Positions 22,134-31,151 are shown, counted from the first letter of the stretch. The stretch is 64,000 bases of DNA from Salinigranum salinum (GCF_009176545.1 NZ_VTOJ01000002.1:744001-808000); one strand, 5' to 3'. The notes: generated from the sequence alone by a model not told the origin. Numbers and translations: made by a program.

Positions 22134-24947
22134 ATGAGCACACATCAGGGAAACAGACGAGACGGCTGCAGACTTCACCAGTTCGAGAAGAACCGCTACT
22201 TCCACGGGAAGCTGATGACGGCCCGCGACATGCAGGCCGATCAGGATTACCACGCCGAGCGGCTCGCGACGCTCGCCCGGCACGTCCTGGGGGAGGGGGT
22301 GGTCTGTGGGCTGACGACGACGGTGACCGCGAACGGCGCCGACCTCGAGATCGTGGTGCGTCCGGGGCTCGCCCTGGACTGCTGTGGCAACCCGGTCGTG
22401 GTCGACAGCGAGCACACCACGACCCTCACGCCGGGCGAGGAGATGGACGAACTCCACCTGTCGCTCGTCTACGACGAGTGTACGAAAGAGACCGTCCCGA
22501 TTCCGGGGTCGGCGAACGCGTGCGAGGAGGAGTGCACGTACAACCGGATCCTGGAGATCACGGATCTCACGTCCGCGGCCGAGCCGCCGGACGCGTTCAA
22601 GACCGTCTCCGACGCCGTCGTGTTCCCCTCACAGGCCGACGTCCAGGCCGACGAGGACGCCGCGCTCGGGACGATCGCCCGCTCGTACCACGACGCCGAG
22701 TCCACCGACTGCGAGAGCTGTGACGAGCCGTCGATCTACCTGGGCGTCGTGACCCGACGCCCGGACGGCTCGTGGAACGACGAACTCTCGACGGCGGGAC
22801 AGCCGCTCGTCTACACGAACGACCTGCTGTACGCGGCGGTCGCGCGCCACGCGGCGGACTTCGACAACCCGCACGACGTGGCACTCGAAGTCACGGACGA
22901 CCAGCCCGACGCGGTCGTTCGCGTCCAGGGACCGGCCGTCGCCGGCGGGGACGTCGCGTTCGTGTCGCCGAACGACACGGTGACCATCACCCCGAATCCC
23001 GGCGACACGGGGGTCGATCTCGACGTCTCTCAGGAACTCCTCGACCGGCTGAGCGCGGCCGAGGACCGGCTCGAAGATCTCGCAGGCGTCGAGGACCGGG
23101 TGAGCAGCCTCGAAGCCGAGGTCGAGCGGCTCTCCGACAGCGTCGTCCAGCTCCGTCGCTACGTGATGGACAAGTCGCTGAAGTACAAGCTCCGGACGTT
23201 CACCCGGGTCGCGGAGGTGCTCGGGAGCGAGGCCGCGGAGCGTGTCGCCCTGGTCACCGAGGACGCCATCCTCGGCGGCGTCTACCACGACGAAGACCAG
23301 TACCGCGACGTCCTCGGTGAGATCGTCGAACTGGAGCGGGAGGTGGCCGAAGCGCTCGAGGAGGCGGTCGACGAGGAGACCGACGAGATCGCGCTCGAGC
23401 GCTACCGGGAGGCCGTAGAGGAACTCGCGGAGGCGCTCGAGAACGAGGACGCGCTGGCCGTGGCAGTCGCACAGGACGAGGTCTGTGAGTTCGCGGAGTG
23501 GATCGTCGGGACGGCGGTGCAACAGACGAGCGACTTCCGGCCGGTCCTCGAACGGAAGGCCGAGGCGTTCGCGGGCGTCGCGGAGCGGTTCGAGAACGAG
23601 CTCGCCCGCGAGGTCTCCGCACGGGCGGAGGAAGCCATCGGAACCGACATCAGCACCGACGACGCGGCGTTCGTCGACTTCGTCGAGGAGGCCGGCGAAC
23701 TCGAGGCGGAGCTCGTGGACGACCTCGACGGGGTCACGGAAGAGAGCCTCGTGCGGTATCGTGGTGCCGTCAGGGAATTACAGGTCGCCCTCGAGAGCGG
23801 CCACGCTCCGACGGTCGCAGCGGCACAGAACCGCGTCTCGGCTGCCGCCGACCGGCTCGCGGTCGAACGCGAGGTCGAAGTCGACTTCGGGCCGACGCTC
23901 GAACGGAAGGCCGGCTCGTTCGCCACCGTCGCAGCCCGGTTCGAGAGCGGGAACGCCGAAGAGGTGGTCGAGCGGGCCAGAGCGGCGCTCGAGTCCGACG
24001 CCCGGAACGACAGCGAGGCGTTCGTCGCGTTCGTGGACGAGGTCGCGGACGTCGAGCGGGGGCTGGTCGACGAACTCTCCGAACAGGCCGCGGCCGCCAG
24101 CCTCGAACGGTACGCCGGCCTTATGAGCCAGCTGGAGCGGGCGCTCGAGAGTGGGGACCCGTTCGCGGTCGCCACGGCGCAGGACCGCGTCTCCGGCGCT
24201 GCCAGTGGGCTGGCACCGGTGGAAGAGCCGGACGAGCCCGACCGCGACTTCCGCGGGACGCTCGAACGGAAGGCCGGCTCGTTCGCCGTCCTCGTCGAAC
24301 GGTTCGACAGTCAGGTTGCGGCCGAGATCTCGGCGGCGGCGCGGGAGGCCATCCAGTCCGGTGCCGGTGAGAGCGCCGACGCGTTCCTCGAGTTCATGAC
24401 CGAGATCGTCGGGCTCGAACAGGAACTCGGCGGCGAACTCCAGGGGACGGCGACCGACACGAGTCTCCGGCGGTACGCCGGACTCGTCGACTTCGTCGCC
24501 CAAGCCGTCGAGGAAGGCAACGCGGTCGGGGCCGCGGACGCGCAGGACCGCGTCTCCGAGGCGGCCCGCGGGATCCAGCCTCGGACCGTCGTCCTCGACG
24601 ATCGGATCCGCGACGTCCTCGTCGACAACGATCGGGTGTTCACCGACGTGGCCACCCGGTTCGACAGCGGGACCGCCGAGCGGATCGCCGAGATGAACCG
24701 GGAAGCGCTCGAGGCGAGCGACGACGACATCACCGACGAGAGCACGCGCGGGTACCTCCGAGCGTCCGTGGAGTGGAACCGCGAACTGGCCGCTGAACTC
24801 GAAGGGGTGGCCACCGACGAGAGCCGTACTCGGCTCCTGTCGTCGGTGAACGAACTGTCCCGTGCGATCGAGAGCGGGAGCGTTCGGGACGCGGTAGAGG
24901 CGAACGAACGGGTCACCCTGAACGTGGAACGCTTGCAACCGGTGTGA
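22134..24947 (+). CDS. eCIS fibre-like protein with five tandem helical repeats
   Basis: A 937-residue protein. The N-terminal domain (about 15-60) contains ENRYFHGK-like FEKNRYFHGKLMTARDMQAD and LARHVLGEGVVCGL, a block I associate with eCIS baseplate-attached proteins, followed by cysteine pairs (DCCG, CEEEC, DCESC). A coiled coil (about 298-350; LLDRLSAAEDRLEDL, VSSLEAEVERLSDSV) leads into about five repeats of 105-120 residues beginning near 352, 466, 584, 705 and 819. Repeats share LERKAxxFAxVxxRF, then a central acidic helix, then AxAQDRVSxAAxxL. An elongated trimeric or rod-like fibre for target contact is inferred from the layout and from being last in the operon. Confidence 0.75.
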   Translation: MSTHQGNRRDGCRLHQFEKNRYFHGKLMTARDMQADQDYHAERLATLARHVLGEGVVCGLTTTVTANGADLEIVVRPGLALDCCGNPVVVDSEHTTTLTPGEEMDELHLSLVYDECTKETVPIPGSANACEEECTYNRILEITDLTSAAEPPDAFKTVSDAVVFPSQADVQADEDAALGTIARSYHDAESTDCESCDEPSIYLGVVTRRPDGSWNDELSTAGQPLVYTNDLLYAAVARHAADFDNPHDVALEVTDDQPDAVVRVQGPAVAGGDVAFVSPNDTVTITPNPGDTGVDLDVSQELLDRLSAAEDRLEDLAGVEDRVSSLEAEVERLSDSVVQLRRYVMDKSLKYKLRTFTRVAEVLGSEAAERVALVTEDAILGGVYHDEDQYRDVLGEIVELEREVAEALEEAVDEETDEIALERYREAVEELAEALENEDALAVAVAQDEVCEFAEWIVGTAVQQTSDFRPVLERKAEAFAGVAERFENELAREVSARAEEAIGTDISTDDAAFVDFVEEAGELEAELVDDLDGVTEESLVRYRGAVRELQVALESGHAPTVAAAQNRVSAAADRLAVEREVEVDFGPTLERKAGSFATVAARFESGNAEEVVERARAALESDARNDSEAFVAFVDEVADVERGLVDELSEQAAAASLERYAGLMSQLERALESGDPFAVATAQDRVSGAASGLAPVEEPDEPDRDFRGTLERKAGSFAVLVERFDSQVAAEISAAAREAIQSGAGESADAFLEFMTEIVGLEQELGGELQGTATDTSLRRYAGLVDFVAQAVEEGNAVGAADAQDRVSEAARGIQPRTVVLDDRIRDVLVDNDRVFTDVATRFDSGTAERIAEMNREALEASDDDITDESTRGYLRASVEWNRELAAELEGVATDESRTRLLSSVNELSRAIESGSVRDAVEANERVTLNVERLQPV

Positions 24948-25796
24948 CGACGAGACGGACGTCGACGTCGTGCGGTCGGGGCCGACGTCGGTGATCTCGC
25001 AGCCGACGTCGTCGAAGACGAGGAGCCGGCCTGCCCGTTCGTGTTAGTCATTCATGTTTTATCAGAAACAAATTACATCCGTACCGTCGTAATGTACGTG
25101 GGAGCGGGTACGTTCCGGGTGGTCGCCGTCGACTGATTCACGACCGGACCGCTCCGTCCGAGCGCCCGGTGCGAGCGGGACTCTCCCGTCCGAGAGCGAG
25201 GTGACGGGCCGGAACGGGCCGTGCGCGTTCGACAGCGGCGTCCGATACGGAGTCCCACACGAGGTCGACCCCGGAGACGCCGGTCGGGAGAGGGTCATCG
25301 CCGAGACGGAGCACTGAGAGGCGCGTATACAGAATAGTACTTGTATTTCGAGACGGCTCGGACGACTCGAATCGGTCGGTGGTTTGATCCTATACAGGCA
25401 CCGATTCGGTCGTATTCGCACGTATTGATCGAATATATCGACTATTGTCGTCGGAACGTAGCCATTCTGGGCGCTCAGAGATGTTTACCGACACTGCCGC
25501 TCGCTCGTCGACGATGACCGATGCCCGGCTTGCGTGAAATCGGTCGAAACACGAGTCTGACGCCGCTCCGAGGGTGACAACATCGTCCGCCGGTGGTCGA
25601 CACGCGTCCGACGAGCCGTCACAGTGTATCCAGGTAGATATATTCAATCGGCAACTCGAACGGACTAGACCACGTGTTCTCGGGCCGACCCGCTGGGGTC
25701 GATCAGCGGTCGCCCGTGCGAGGGTTCGTGGGGAGTCGCTCGTCAATGCGAAGTCGTGGCAACTGTTAACTCGTGTCGACACGAGGGCAGGACCGC
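24948..25796. other. Non-coding 849-base boundary between eCIS and catabolic island
   Basis: No open frame here has convincing protein character. Two AT-rich patches stand out: 25045-25082 (TTCATGTTTTATC), possibly the end of the eCIS transcript, and 25320-25452. The second holds a 9-bp inverted repeat, CGAATCGGT (25368-25376) with ACCGATTCG (25400-25408), around CCTATACAGG. It could be an abandoned promoter or the 5' region of an untranslated RNA. Confidence 0.5.
25770..25785. promoter_or_regulatory. 16-bp perfect palindrome, candidate operator of the SDR gene
   Basis: CTCGTGTCGACACGAG is its own reverse complement. It ends 11 bases before ATG 25797 and directly follows TGTTAAC, a plausible TATA element. 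A repressor bound here would cover the transcription start, the classic archaeal repression position. The IclR protein at 62927 is one candidate partner. Confidence 0.5.
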
Positions 25797-26567
25797 ATGA
25801 CACTGCTAGATGGCAAGACAGCAGTCGTGACGGGCGGAGCGAGTGGCAACGGGCGGGCGATCGCCGAGACGTTCGCGGACCACGGGGCGGCGGTCGTCGT
25901 CGCCGACGTCCGGGAGGAACCCCGCGAGGGTGGCGCACCGACCCACGAACGGATCAGGGAGGGCGGCGGCGAGGCGACGTTCGTCACCTGCGACGTGAGC
26001 GACTACGACGACTGCGTCGAGGCGGTCGCCGCCGCCGACGAGTTCGGCGGGCTCGACGTCATGGTCAACAACGCGGGGATCGTCGGCCCGCAGGTACCGC
26101 TCGTCGACCTCGACTTCGACGAATACCGGTCGCTCATGGCGGTGAACCTCGACGGCGTCTTCCACGGGTCGAAGGCCGCGGCGCTCGAGCTGGTCGACCG
26201 TGGCGGCGGGAGCATCGTCAACATGTCCAGCGTTGCCGGGATGGCCGGCTACGGCGGTATCACGCCGTACTCGGCCGCGAAGGGCGGCGTGCGGCTGTTC
26301 TCGTACGCGCTCGCCAGCGAACTCGGGCCGGACGGCGTCCGGGTGAACGTGGTCCACCCGGGCGTGATCGAGACGGAGATGACGCGGGAAGACTCCCCGA
26401 TCGTCGGCACGGAGGAGGGCGAACAGCTGAAGGCGACCGTCCCGCTCCGGCGGTTCGGGAACCCCGAAGAGGTCGCCGGTGTCTGTCTCTTCCTCGCGAG
26501 CGACCTCTCGTCGTACGTGACCGCGGAGTCGATCGTCGTCGACGGCGGGAACCTCAACAGCGCGTAG
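25797..26567 (+). CDS. Short-chain dehydrogenase/reductase
   Basis: A 256-residue classical SDR acting on an unknown alcohol or sugar substrate with NAD(P). It has the cofactor motif TGGASGNG (a variant of TGxxxGxG), the NNAG motif, Ser in MSSVAGM and the Y-S-A-A-K catalytic pair (TPYSAAKGG), and ends VVDGGNLNSA as in glucose/3-oxoacyl reductase-like SDRs. ATG 25797 gives the usual MTLLDGKTAVVTGG start; an in-frame GTG at 25773 lies inside the palindrome and is less likely. It faces the convergent enolase-family gene. Confidence 0.92.
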   Translation: MTLLDGKTAVVTGGASGNGRAIAETFADHGAAVVVADVREEPREGGAPTHERIREGGGEATFVTCDVSDYDDCVEAVAAADEFGGLDVMVNNAGIVGPQVPLVDLDFDEYRSLMAVNLDGVFHGSKAAALELVDRGGGSIVNMSSVAGMAGYGGITPYSAAKGGVRLFSYALASELGPDGVRVNVVHPGVIETEMTREDSPIVGTEEGEQLKATVPLRRFGNPEEVAGVCLFLASDLSSYVTAESIVVDGGNLNSA

Positions 26568-26627
26568 CTCGCGTTCGACGCCGAACGCGTGGGCGTCGGC
26601 AGCCCGACCGTTCGACGGGCGGCGACC

Positions 26628-27875
26628 TCACGCCTCGTCGTACTCGAACTCGGTCCAGGGGCCCTCTACGTACGGATACTGCTCGACCACGTCGAGGTTC
26701 ACCTCGACGCCCAGCCCCGGCGCGTCCGGAACGGTGAGGCGACCGTCCTCGACCGGCGGTTCGCCCACGACGAGGTCGAACGCGAGGTCGAACGGGTACA
26801 TCCCGGGATCGCCCGACGCGTCGACGAGCGGATCGTTCTCGAAGACGGGATACTCCACCAGTCCGACCTCCGGACCGGCCGCGACGAGGTGAGCGTTCGC
26901 CAAAAGCCCGAGCCATGTCCCGAAGTTGTGCGGGACGAACTCGACGTCCCGGCCCCGACAGAAGTCGATCACGCGGGCGCAGCCAGTGAAGCCGCGGTGG
27001 TGACGGACGTCCCCCTGCAGGAACGAGACGGCCCCCGTCTCACCGAGGGCGACGAGCCCGGCGGGCGACGGTTCGCTCTCGCCGCCCGCGAGCGGCGTCC
27101 CCGTCCCGGCGAGCCGTTCGTAGCCCGCGTAGTCGTCCGGCGCGACCGGCTCTTCGACCCAGTACGCGCCGCGGTCGCCGGCGTGGGCGACGAGGTCGTC
27201 GACCACGCGTTCCCCGTACGGGTCACGGAGCTTCCACCACGTGTGCGCGTCGAGCATCACCTCGGTCTCCGCGACGGCGTCGGTGACGAGATCGATCGTC
27301 CGGTGGTCGGCCTCGGGCCCGATCCCCGGTCGGTACTTGTACCCCATGAATCCCGCCTCCTCGACGTAGCGCGCCTGTTCGGCGTACCCCTCGGGTTCCA
27401 TGTACATGCCCGCACTGGCGTACAGCGGGAGGTCGGTCGTCGGCGCGGGTGCGTCGTCGAACTCGTCGACGAGAAGGTCGTACACCGGCGCACCCGCCTG
27501 CTTGCCCAGGATGTCGTAGAGCGCGACGTCGACCGCCGAGACGGCCTGGTGACGCACGCGTTCGGGCAGATCGATCGCGTCGATCCGGTCGTGGGCGTCG
27601 GTCACGTCCTCGACGGTCGCGCCCTCGAGCGCGGCCGCCACGTCGGTCTCGATCACGTCGGCGAACGTGCCCTGCGAGTCGCCCTCGAAGTATTCGCGCA
27701 TCGCCGAACTGCTCGCGCCGCCGGTCGCCACGCCGCGGTCGCCGGCGGCCGTCTCGACGACCACGAGCACGACGTCCCGCTTCAGCAGGCGGCGACGTCC
27801 ACCGTGGAACGGTCGCTCCTGGACGGGTTCGATCGGTGACGACAGCGCGTACCCCTGGACGTCGGTGATTCGCAT
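26628..27875 (-). CDS. Enolase-superfamily (mandelate racemase/muconate lactonizing) protein, probable sugar-acid dehydratase
   Basis: A 415-residue protein with the enolase-superfamily plan: an alpha/beta cap (1-130) and a modified TIM barrel. Visible active-site pieces are GYKYRPG (K-x-R in place of the K-x-K base pair), metal ligands in MLDAHTWWK (Asp), WVEEPV (Glu) and LAGGESEP (Glu), and a late His in FVPHNFGTW. The K-x-R variant points to an acid-sugar dehydratase rather than a cycloisomerase, but the substrate cannot be read. A possible minus-strand TATA (GTTTTAGG) lies at about 27900-27907, some 25-33 bases before the start. Confidence 0.88.
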   Translation of the reverse strand: MRITDVQGYALSSPIEPVQERPFHGGRRRLLKRDVVLVVVETAAGDRGVATGGASSSAMREYFEGDSQGTFADVIETDVAAALEGATVEDVTDAHDRIDAIDLPERVRHQAVSAVDVALYDILGKQAGAPVYDLLVDEFDDAPAPTTDLPLYASAGMYMEPEGYAEQARYVEEAGFMGYKYRPGIGPEADHRTIDLVTDAVAETEVMLDAHTWWKLRDPYGERVVDDLVAHAGDRGAYWVEEPVAPDDYAGYERLAGTGTPLAGGESEPSPAGLVALGETGAVSFLQGDVRHHRGFTGCARVIDFCRGRDVEFVPHNFGTWLGLLANAHLVAAGPEVGLVEYPVFENDPLVDASGDPGMYPFDLAFDLVVGEPPVEDGRLTVPDAPGLGVEVNLDVVEQYPYVEGPWTEFEYDEA

Positions 27876-27939
27876 ACATCCACTGCCAGCCGAGTCGACC
27901 TAAAACGACCGGACGCACGACGGTCGAGAACCGACACGC

Positions 27940-27985
27940 GACGACGAACGACGGACGACGGACGACGGACGACGGACGACGAACG
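27940..27985. repeat. 7-bp tandem repeat (ACGACGG) upstream of the enolase-family gene
   Basis: About six near-perfect copies of a GACGGAC/ACGACGG heptamer in the 171-base gap between two minus-strand genes. It lies just beyond the inferred promoter at 27900. It may be a slippage-generated satellite with no role, or may vary in copy number between strains. Confidence 0.7.
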
Positions 27986-28046
27986 GCGAACACGCGAGGG
28001 CGAAGGACGTCGGACGTGCGGTGCCGGGGCGCTGGTGGGCGGGTCG

Positions 28047-29168
28047 CTACGGGTGGATGGTCGCGCGGTAGGAGTCGCCCGCGGCCTGCGTCTCGAACGC
28101 CGACTCGGCCTCCGAGAGGTCGGCGCGGTAGTTGAACAGGTCGAGGAACGGGATCCGGTCGCGGTGGTGCTGGAGGAGCGTGAGGCTCGTCTGGAACTGC
28201 GACGGTGGGTAGACGTAGCTGCTGGCGACGGAGACGTCGTTCTGGACGATGTGCATGGGGTTGATCTCGGCGGTCCCCGCGTCGGCAAAGTGCCCCACCT
28301 CGACGAGGGTACCGCCCTGACGCGGCATCCGGAGCCCCTGTTCGAAGGCGCTCGGGTGGCCGACGGCCTCGACGACGACGTCCGGCCCGACGCCACCGTT
28401 GCCGGCGGCGGTGACTGCCTCGACCACCGCGTCATCGCCCTCGTGCTCCCGTACGTCGACGACATCGGTCGCGCCGAACCGCTCCGCCATCTCCAGCCGT
28501 TCGTCGATCATGTCGACGGCGATGATCTCGCCCGCACCGGTCGCCGTCGCCGTCGCGATGGCGAGCAGTCCGATCGGTCCGGCCCCCTGGACGGCGACGC
28601 TCTGCCCCGGTCCGTACCCCTCGCGGGCGAAGGGCAGCCCCGGCGGGAACGCCTGCGAGAGGGCGTACGAGGCCACCGCGAACGGTTCGACGAGCGCGCC
28701 GTACTCGATGTCGAGGCCGTCGGGGAGCCTGAAGAAGTCGGCGTCGGCCTCGACGAGGACGTACTCGCTCATCCCGCCGCGGATCGCCGGCTCCTGACTC
28801 GTACCGACGAAGCCGTACACCGTTCGGTTCTGGCAGGCAGTCGGTCGCTGCGGGAGGTTGTCGCAGAACCAGCAGTCGCCGCAGGCTCGGCCGGGGCAGA
28901 CCGTCACGGCGTCGCCCTCCGCGACCGGGTTGCCGGCGAAGTCCGACTCGACCGCGTCGCCCATGGCGGCGATCCGGCCGGAGAACTCGTGGCCGGGGAT
29001 GACCGGGAAGTCGAGCGGCATCCCGCCCTTGTTCATGTGGACGTCGGTGCCGCAGACGCCGCAGAGCTCCACCTCGATCAGCACCTCGTTCGGCCCGACG
29101 TCCGGGACGTCGAACTCCTGGACCGTGAGCGTTCCTGGCCGCTCCATCACGAGACTCCGTGAGCGCAT
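28047..29168 (-). CDS. Zinc-dependent medium-chain alcohol dehydrogenase
   Basis: A 373-residue MDR-family dehydrogenase of the sorbitol/threonine-dehydrogenase type. Catalytic zinc residues are C-G-V-C-G-T-D-V-H and GHE (VIPGHEFSGR). A structural zinc lobe has closely spaced cysteines (CPGRACGDCWFC, later C). The nucleotide fold shows VQGAGPIGLLA followed by an acidic VDM, suggesting NAD preference. The likely role is oxidation of a secondary hydroxyl of a sugar or sugar acid in this island. The start at 29168 fits the promoter/operator directly upstream; an internal ATG at 29147 would lose MRSRSLV. Confidence 0.93.
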   Translation of the reverse strand: MRSRSLVMERPGTLTVQEFDVPDVGPNEVLIEVELCGVCGTDVHMNKGGMPLDFPVIPGHEFSGRIAAMGDAVESDFAGNPVAEGDAVTVCPGRACGDCWFCDNLPQRPTACQNRTVYGFVGTSQEPAIRGGMSEYVLVEADADFFRLPDGLDIEYGALVEPFAVASYALSQAFPPGLPFAREGYGPGQSVAVQGAGPIGLLAIATATATGAGEIIAVDMIDERLEMAERFGATDVVDVREHEGDDAVVEAVTAAGNGGVGPDVVVEAVGHPSAFEQGLRMPRQGGTLVEVGHFADAGTAEINPMHIVQNDVSVASSYVYPPSQFQTSLTLLQHHRDRIPFLDLFNYRADLSEAESAFETQAAGDSYRATIHP

Positions 29169-29174
29169 ACCGGA

Positions 29175-29201
29175 TCACGCGTGGCGCGTGACAAATAGTT
29201 A
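29175..29201 (-). promoter_or_regulatory. TATA element and 17-bp inverted repeat controlling the Zn-dehydrogenase
   Basis: Read on the minus strand, TAACTATTTGT (29191-29201) lies 23-33 bases before ATG 29168, the spacing of a leaderless promoter. TCACGCG (29175-29181) and CGCGTGA (29185-29191) form a perfect inverted repeat with a 3-base spacer between TATA and start, where a repressor would block transcription. Confidence 0.55.
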
Positions 29202-29229
29202 CCCCTCGCGGCGGTTGCGACCGAGACGA

Positions 29230-29979
29230 CTACCGCGACCAGCCGGAGAAGGCGTTTCGGCGGTAGAAGTTCAGCTCGGAGACGACGTTGGGCGGCTCCT
29301 GCCGGGCGGCGAAGGCGATGGCGTCGGCCAGGTCGTCCGGCGTCGCGGTCTCCATCCCCTCGAACCGCTCGTGCGCCGGCTGGCCATCCTGAATGCCGAT
29401 CTCGGTGTCGACCTCGGTCGGGTTGACGATCGTGACGCCGACGTCGTCCTCGCCGAGGTAGCCCGACAGCGAGAGGGCGAACCCCCGCGTCCACCACTTC
29501 GAGGCGGCGTAGACGGGCTGGTACGGGATCGGGTAGTTCCCCGCGAAGCTGGCGACGAATATCAGGAGTCCCGACGACTCGCGGAGCGGCGGGATCGACG
29601 CCCGGGCGGTGAAGAAGGTGCCGTCGACGTTGACGTCCATCAGCGAACGGTACCGCTCGATCGACATCTCCTCGACGTCGCCCATCCGGTTGATGCCCGC
29701 GTTGGCGACGACGACGTCGAGCCCCCCGAACGCCTCGACGGTCGCCTCGACGGTCGCCTCGACCGCCGCCGGGTCGCTCACGTCCGTCGGCGCGACCAGT
29801 ACCCGTCGGTCGAACTCCGTCTCGATGTTCTCGGCGAGCGTCTCGAGCCGGGGTTCGCGCCGGGCGGCGACGGCGACGTCCGCGCCGTCGCGGGCGAGGC
29901 GACGTGCCGTCGCGCGTCCGATGCCAGAACTCGCCCCCGTCACGAGTGCCGTCTTTCCCTCGAGTGGTGTGTCGGTCAT
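29230..29979 (-). CDS. Short-chain dehydrogenase/reductase
   Basis: A 249-residue SDR with TGASSGIGRA, NAGINRMG, a catalytic Ser in VASFAGN and YAASK (PVYAASKWW). The C-terminus (YLGEDDVGVTIVNPTEVDTE, RQEPPNVVSELNFYRRN) resembles the clavulanate-dehydrogenase-like or YdfG group, which reduces or oxidises small hydroxyacids. ATG 29979 is chosen because the protein then begins MTDTPLEGKTALVTG; an upstream in-frame ATG at 30000 adds only seven residues. It lies between the Zn-dehydrogenase and AzlD on the same strand. Confidence 0.92.
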   Translation of the reverse strand: MTDTPLEGKTALVTGASSGIGRATARRLARDGADVAVAARREPRLETLAENIETEFDRRVLVAPTDVSDPAAVEATVEATVEAFGGLDVVVANAGINRMGDVEEMSIERYRSLMDVNVDGTFFTARASIPPLRESSGLLIFVASFAGNYPIPYQPVYAASKWWTRGFALSLSGYLGEDDVGVTIVNPTEVDTEIGIQDGQPAHERFEGMETATPDDLADAIAFAARQEPPNVVSELNFYRRNAFSGWSR

Positions 29980-30025
29980 GATTCCGGTAGTCGATGGCAC
30001 ACCCAGTGGGCTTAGCTCTGTGGGC

Positions 30026-30367
30026 TCAGAGCGCCCCCACGAGGAGCACGACGCCCATCCCGACGACCACGGTCGCCACCAGACTCCCGGTCCGCCAGGC
30101 GACGACTGCAGCCACAGCGGCGGCGAGGAGTCGTTCGTTCGCGACCGACAGCGCGAGCGTCCCGTCGAGGAGGACGACCCCGGGGAGCGCGATGGCCGCG
30201 AACACCGCCGGCGGGAGGTACGCGAGCCCCCGTTCGAGCAGCGGCGGGAGGTCGCCGACCCGGTCGAGCAGGACGAAGAAGGAGAGCCGGTAGGCGAGCG
30301 TCCCGACGGCGACGGCGAGGACGACGAGCCAGACCGTGGTGGCGGAGACGCCCGAGGCGGGTGCCAC
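30026..30367 (-). CDS. azlD: AzlD-family branched-chain amino acid export subunit
   Basis: A 113-residue membrane protein with about four hydrophobic segments and the AzlD pattern YRLSFFVLLDRVGDLPPLLE and YLPPAVFAAIALPGVVL. It pairs with AzlC to export small hydrophobic amino acids or related compounds. GTG 30367 follows the AzlC stop directly (TGAGTG), so expression is coupled. The link to sugar-acid catabolism is not obvious. Confidence 0.92.
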   Translation of the reverse strand: MAPASGVSATTVWLVVLAVAVGTLAYRLSFFVLLDRVGDLPPLLERGLAYLPPAVFAAIALPGVVLLDGTLALSVANERLLAAAVAAVVAWRTGSLVATVVVGMGVVLLVGAL

Positions 30368-31051
30368 TCACGCCACCTCCCGCTCGGTCAGGAGGCCGGC
30401 GGCGATGCCCGCGAGCGTGGCGACCAGGAGTCCGGCGTTGAGCGGGACGCCGACGCCCGCGACGGCCACGACGCCACCGATCACCGCCGCTACCAGCGCC
30501 GGCGTCCCGTCGAGCGCCGGGACGAGCAGGCCGATGAAGACGAGCGGGACGACGAAGTCGAACGGGAGGTCGAGGGGGACGCGGCTCCCGAGCACGACGC
30601 CGACGGCGGTGCCGGCCATCCACGCGACCCAGACCAAGAGTGCCGCGCCGAGGTAGTACCAGCGCTTTCGCCGGTCCGTGTCGCCCGAGAACTCGGCGAT
30701 GGAGACGGCGTACACTGGGTCGACGAGGAGGAAGCCGACGACGCCCTTCCAGGCGGCCGACAGCCCCCGCAGGTGGGTAGCGAGCGACGCACTGAACATG
30801 ACGAGCCGGAGGTTGATGACGAGCGCGGTGAAGACGACGACGGCGACGGGCGTGTTCGCGCGGAGGAGTTCGACGACCGCGAGCTGTGAGGCGCCGGCGT
30901 AGACGAACGCCGACATCGCCAGCGCCTGGCCGTCGGTGAAGCCGACCGAGGCCATGGCGATACCGGTGACGATCCCGTACGGGAACACCCCGAGGAGCAG
31001 CGGGGCCGCGGCGACGACGCCGGCCCGGAGATCGGGGTGAGTCGAGTACAT
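30368..31051 (-). CDS. azlC: AzlC-family branched-chain amino acid export permease
   Basis: A 227-residue multi-spanning protein. It has the AzlC signature regions PLLLGVFPYGIVTGIAMASV, FVYAGASQLAVVELL and NLRLVMFSASLATHL, and seven or eight hydrophobic helices. It forms a two-component exporter with the AzlD gene directly downstream. Normal length and no sign of damage. Confidence 0.94.
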   Translation of the reverse strand: MYSTHPDLRAGVVAAAPLLLGVFPYGIVTGIAMASVGFTDGQALAMSAFVYAGASQLAVVELLRANTPVAVVVFTALVINLRLVMFSASLATHLRGLSAAWKGVVGFLLVDPVYAVSIAEFSGDTDRRKRWYYLGAALLVWVAWMAGTAVGVVLGSRVPLDLPFDFVVPLVFIGLLVPALDGTPALVAAVIGGVVAVAGVGVPLNAGLLVATLAGIAAGLLTEREVA

Positions 31052-31110
31052 GCTACGGACTCGCCCGGTCGAAGGGATGAAGCTTGTCGTTCCGGCGGTC
31101 CCGTCCCCGA

Positions 31111-31151
31111 CCCCGACCCCGGCTCCAGCTCCGGCTCCGGCTCCGGCTCCG
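31111..31151. repeat. GGCTCC hexanucleotide tandem repeat
   Basis: About five copies of GGCTCC/AGCTCC preceded by two copies of CCCCGA, in the gap between AzlC and the double metallo-beta-lactamase gene. No gene lies across it. It looks like replication slippage. Confidence 0.6.

Noticed and set aside
1..24947. Prophage or type VI secretion system
   Set aside because: Tail genes are present but there are no capsid, portal, terminase, integrase or lysis genes, and no TssJLM-like membrane complex. The AAA+, DUF6760, LysM and DUF4157 genes match eCIS.
25390..25938. Minus-strand frame across the eCIS/catabolic boundary
   Set aside because: It overlaps the SDR coding start, has no recognised domain and has the residue bias of a shadow frame.
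27940..27985. CRISPR-like array
   Set aside because: The repeat unit is 7 bp with no spacers; it is a simple satellite. The 22-bp array at 63784 also lacks spacers.
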